Assembly: GCF_028736035.1 (NCBI RefSeq)
Contig: NZ_CP117866.1
Location: 682,001 to 746,000, forward strand
Origin: Streptomyces sp. T12
GTDB lineage: Bacteria; Actinomycetota; Actinomycetes; Streptomycetales; Streptomycetaceae
Length of the DNA stretch: 64,000 nucleotides
Direction: 5' to 3'
Shown: positions 61,658-64,000 of the stretch, one piece after another
How the letters are laid out: every line of letters begins with the position of its first letter
Numbering within the stretch: position 1 is the first letter of the stretch
The notes under the pieces: generated by a model
Told to the model about the DNA's origin: nothing
Database searches by the model: none
What the model saw: the letters and a program-made list of their open reading frames with translations, nothing else
Made by a program: the position numbers and the translations under genes

Positions 61658-63493
61658 ATGAGCACGACACCGATCGATGGGGACGTACGGGCGGCATCGC
61701 ACTATGTGCCGATCGCCGAGCACGGGCTGATCGGCGATCTGCGCAGCGTGGCCCTGGTGGGGACGGACGGCACGATCGACTGGTACTGCTGTCCGGCCTT
61801 CGACGCCCCGAGCGTCTTCGCGGCGATCCTGGACGCGGAGCGGGGCGGCTGTTTCGAGCTGGCGGCGGCCGTGCCGGCGCGGACCAAGCAGTTCTACTTC
61901 CCGGACACGAACGTCCTGATCACCCGGTTCTTCACCGAGGACGGCGTCGGCGAGGTGCAGGACTTCATGCCGGTGGACGGCGGCCTGGCGGAGACCGAAC
62001 GGCACCGGCTGATCCGGCGCGTGGTGTGCGTCCGCGGGTCGATCCCCTTCCGTACGCGGGTGGCGCCGCGCTTCGACTACGGCACCCGGCCGCACACCGT
62101 CCACCAGGTGGGCGACGTCGCGGTCTTCGAGTCCGAGAAGCTGTCGCTCGGGCTGACCGCGACCATGCCGCTGGAGGTCGACGGGCCGGACGTGCACGCC
62201 GACTTCAAGCTCTCCGAGGGCGAGTCGGCGGTGTTCGCGCTGGACCAGATCGGCGGCGAGGTGAACCCGCGCCGGTGCGCGCGGACCGAGGCGGAGGAGC
62301 AGTTCAACAGCACGGTGGCGTACTGGCGGCACTGGCTGTCCGCCTCCAAGTACCGGGGCCGCTGGCGGGAGATGGTGCACCGCTCCGCGCTCACCCTGAA
62401 GCTGCTCACCTACGCGCCGACCGGCGCGATCGTGGCCGCGCCGACGACGAGCCTGCCCGAGCAGCTGGGCGGCGAACGCAACTGGGACTACCGGTACGTG
62501 TGGGTGCGCGACGCCGCCTTCTGTGTGTACGCGCTGCTACGGCTGGGCTTCACGGGTGAGGCCGGGGCGTTCATGCAGTTCCTGACCCGGTATGTCAGCC
62601 GGGGCGACGGCTCTACCACCGGTCCGCTGCAGGTCCTTTACGGCATCGACGGCCGCACCGATCTGCCCGAGCGCGAACTCGACCACCTTCAGGGGCATCT
62701 CGGCTCCGCCCCGGTGCGGATCGGCAACGCCGCCGCCGACCAGCTCCAGCTCGACATCTACGGCGCGCTGATCGACTCCATCTACCTCTACGACAAGTGG
62801 GCGCAGCCGATCTCCAGCGACCAGTGGGACGAAGTGTGCGCGCTGGTGGACTGGGTGTGCGAGCACTGGGACCAGCCCGACGAGGGCATCTGGGAGACGC
62901 GCGGCGGCCGCAAGAACTTCCTGTACTCGCGGCTGATGTGCTGGGTGGCGATCGAACGGGGCATCCGCATGGCCAACCGGCGCGGACTGCCCGCCGATCT
63001 GCCGCGCTGGCAGCAGTGCCGGGACACCATCTACCGGCGGATCATGCGCCGGGGCTGGTCCGAGACCCGCCAGGCCTTCGTCCAGCACGAGGACGGCGAC
63101 GTGCTCGACGCGGCCGTGCTGATGATGCCGCTGACGAAGTTCATCTCGCCGACGGACCCCAAGTGGCTGTCCACCCTCGACGCCCTCACCCAGGACCTGG
63201 TGTCCGACTCGCTGGTCTACCGCTACGACCCGGCGGCGAGCCCCGACGGACTGCACGGCGACGAGGGCACGTTCTCGATCTGCTCGTTCTGGTACGTCGA
63301 GGCGATGGTCCGCGCCGGCCGGGTCGACGAGGCACGGCTGGCCTTCGAGAAGATGCTGACGTACGCCAACCATCTGGGCCTCTATGCCGAGGAGATCAGC
63401 CACACGGGCGAGCAACAGGGCAACTTCCCTCAGGCGTTCACCCACCTCGCCCTGATCAGTGCGGCTTTCAATCTGGATCGCGCCCTGGGGTGA
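61658..63493 (+). CDS. GH15-family glycoside hydrolase (trehalase/glucoamylase-like)
   Basis: The 611-residue protein has an N-terminal beta-sandwich (about 1-240, starting YVPIAEHGLIGDLRSVALVG, then TDGTIDWYCCPAFDAPSVFA) followed by an (alpha/alpha)6 barrel with GGERNWDYRYVWVRDAAF, EGIWETRGGRKNFLYSRLM (general acid Glu) and EGTFSICSFWYVEAMVRAG. This is the widespread actinobacterial GH15 group, some of which are trehalases. No signal peptide, so it is cytoplasmic. Function as trehalase is possible but not certain. Confidence 0.87.
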   Translation: MSTTPIDGDVRAASHYVPIAEHGLIGDLRSVALVGTDGTIDWYCCPAFDAPSVFAAILDAERGGCFELAAAVPARTKQFYFPDTNVLITRFFTEDGVGEVQDFMPVDGGLAETERHRLIRRVVCVRGSIPFRTRVAPRFDYGTRPHTVHQVGDVAVFESEKLSLGLTATMPLEVDGPDVHADFKLSEGESAVFALDQIGGEVNPRRCARTEAEEQFNSTVAYWRHWLSASKYRGRWREMVHRSALTLKLLTYAPTGAIVAAPTTSLPEQLGGERNWDYRYVWVRDAAFCVYALLRLGFTGEAGAFMQFLTRYVSRGDGSTTGPLQVLYGIDGRTDLPERELDHLQGHLGSAPVRIGNAAADQLQLDIYGALIDSIYLYDKWAQPISSDQWDEVCALVDWVCEHWDQPDEGIWETRGGRKNFLYSRLMCWVAIERGIRMANRRGLPADLPRWQQCRDTIYRRIMRRGWSETRQAFVQHEDGDVLDAAVLMMPLTKFISPTDPKWLSTLDALTQDLVSDSLVYRYDPAASPDGLHGDEGTFSICSFWYVEAMVRAGRVDEARLAFEKMLTYANHLGLYAEEISHTGEQQGNFPQAFTHLALISAAFNLDRALG

Positions 63494-63524
63494 CCGGAGT
63501 TCACCGGGAAGCGGTCCGACCGGC

Positions 63525-64000
63525 TCAGACGGACGCCGTGTGCCGGTCCAGCAGGGAGCGGTGGATCTCCCCCGCGCGGATCGCCGTGGTCGACAGCAGG
63601 GTCGAGGTGAGGCCGTGCGTGTGCTCGGTGCTGCCCTGGAGATAGATCCCCGCGCTGACGTCGGGCGCGGTCTCCACGCGGTGGTCGCGCGAGACGCGGA
63701 TGGCGTCCCCGTCGTCCCGCAGGCAGACCTTCGCCGCCTCGCCGAGCAGGGCGGTCAGGTGGCGGGGGCGGTAGCCGGTGGCGTGGACCAGAACGTCGGT
63801 CTCCAGCACCTGCTTTTCCCCGGTCGGCAGGAATTCCACCGCGACATCGAGCAGGCCGTCGCCGCGCTGCCGGACGTCGCGGATGCGGGAGACGTTGAGG
63901 AAGCGCAGCCGCTCCCGGCCGGTGACCTTCTCCTGGTAGGCGGTGGCGTACAGGGACTCGATCAACTCCATGTCGACGACCGAGTAGTTGGTGGACCGGT
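63525..64000 (-). CDS. L-lysine/L-ornithine N-hydroxylase (SidA/IucD/PvdA family), 5' end outside window
   Basis: The visible C-terminal 158 residues (TNYSVVDMELIESLYATAYQ ... ETDVLVHATGYRPRHLTALL ... IYLQGSTEHTHGLTSTLLST ... AIRAGEI) match the NADPH/FAD-dependent amino-acid N-hydroxylases used in hydroxamate siderophore synthesis. HATGYRP is the characteristic ATGY motif. The reading frame continues past the right edge, so the start, FAD-binding and NADPH-binding GxGxxG motifs are not visible. Neighbouring siderophore genes may lie beyond the window. Confidence 0.9.
   Translation of the reverse strand, partial: RSTNYSVVDMELIESLYATAYQEKVTGRERLRFLNVSRIRDVRQRGDGLLDVAVEFLPTGEKQVLETDVLVHATGYRPRHLTALLGEAAKVCLRDDGDAIRVSRDHRVETAPDVSAGIYLQGSTEHTHGLTSTLLSTTAIRAGEIHRSLLDRHTASV

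Overview
The window looks like chromosomal DNA from a Streptomyces or a close relative. GC is very high, GTG starts are frequent, many genes overlap by ATGA, and several products belong to typically streptomycete families (Rv1733c-like, DUF6643-like, CUT1 sugar importer without its own ATPase, MOSC, RsbW-like ATPase). I saw no rRNA, tRNA, CRISPR array or intact insertion sequence.

Region 1 (1-19.7 kb) is a plant-polysaccharide island, most likely for xyloglucan. It holds two intact Tat-exported GH74 genes and a remnant of a third, a secreted GH12 endoglucanase, a CE7 acetyl esterase, a cytoplasmic GH3 enzyme with an inserted beta-trefoil-like segment, a remnant GH42 beta-galactosidase, a secreted SGNH esterase with a CBM13 domain, and one complete CUT1 ABC importer (binding protein and two permeases). 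A stand-alone condensation-domain protein sits in the middle. Two divergent promoter regions (about 5.9-6.3 kb and 18.7-18.98 kb) share the palindrome TCGAAGCGCTTCGA and the same spacing from a TTGACA box. They appear to be two copies of one ancestral unit (GH3 divergent from SBP-permease-permease-GH74-GH42). In one copy GH3 survives and the SBP is cut to 93 codons. In the other copy the transporter survives and GH3 and GH42 are broken. The likely flow is extracellular cleavage, import powered by an ATPase encoded elsewhere, then cytoplasmic deacetylation and GH3/GH42 hydrolysis.

Region 2 (19.7-24 kb) is a decaying minus-strand operon for oxidising an alcohol to an acyl-CoA: truncated aldehyde dehydrogenase, frameshifted zinc alcohol dehydrogenase, and a CoA ligase with an altered P-loop. 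It is bordered on the right by an intergenic stretch with GTCAGCAC direct repeats.

Region 3 (24-51.8 kb) looks like core chromosome: a 3-hydroxybutyrate dehydrogenase / GAF-PucR regulator / MHS transporter group, Nudix hydrolase, apolipoprotein N-acyltransferase, O-antigen-ligase-like membrane protein, Asp/Glu racemase-family protein, HpnB-like glycosyltransferase, double-TerD protein, MOSC protein, a beta-helix/AAA+ fusion, a membrane-interrupted alpha/beta hydrolase, a DeoR regulator, an SRPBCC protein, a cysteine desulfhydrase-like PLP enzyme, an RsbW-like ATPase, and a SHOCT-ABC ATPase-FtsX permease operon.

Region 4 (51.8-55.1 kb) has a TetR-DUF4865-DUF1272-tautomerase operon beside a striking remnant: the 3' halves of a class II ketol-acid reductoisomerase gene (ilvC) and of an IlvY-like LysR regulator, still divergent, fused by a deletion that removed both 5' halves and the promoter.

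Region 5 (55-64 kb) has RpiB-like isomerase, ROK, AlkB, RlmG-like methyltransferase, a DeoR / SIS-isomerase / class II aldolase sugar-phosphate locus, a GH15 enzyme and the C-terminal part of a lysine/ornithine N-hydroxylase running off the right edge.
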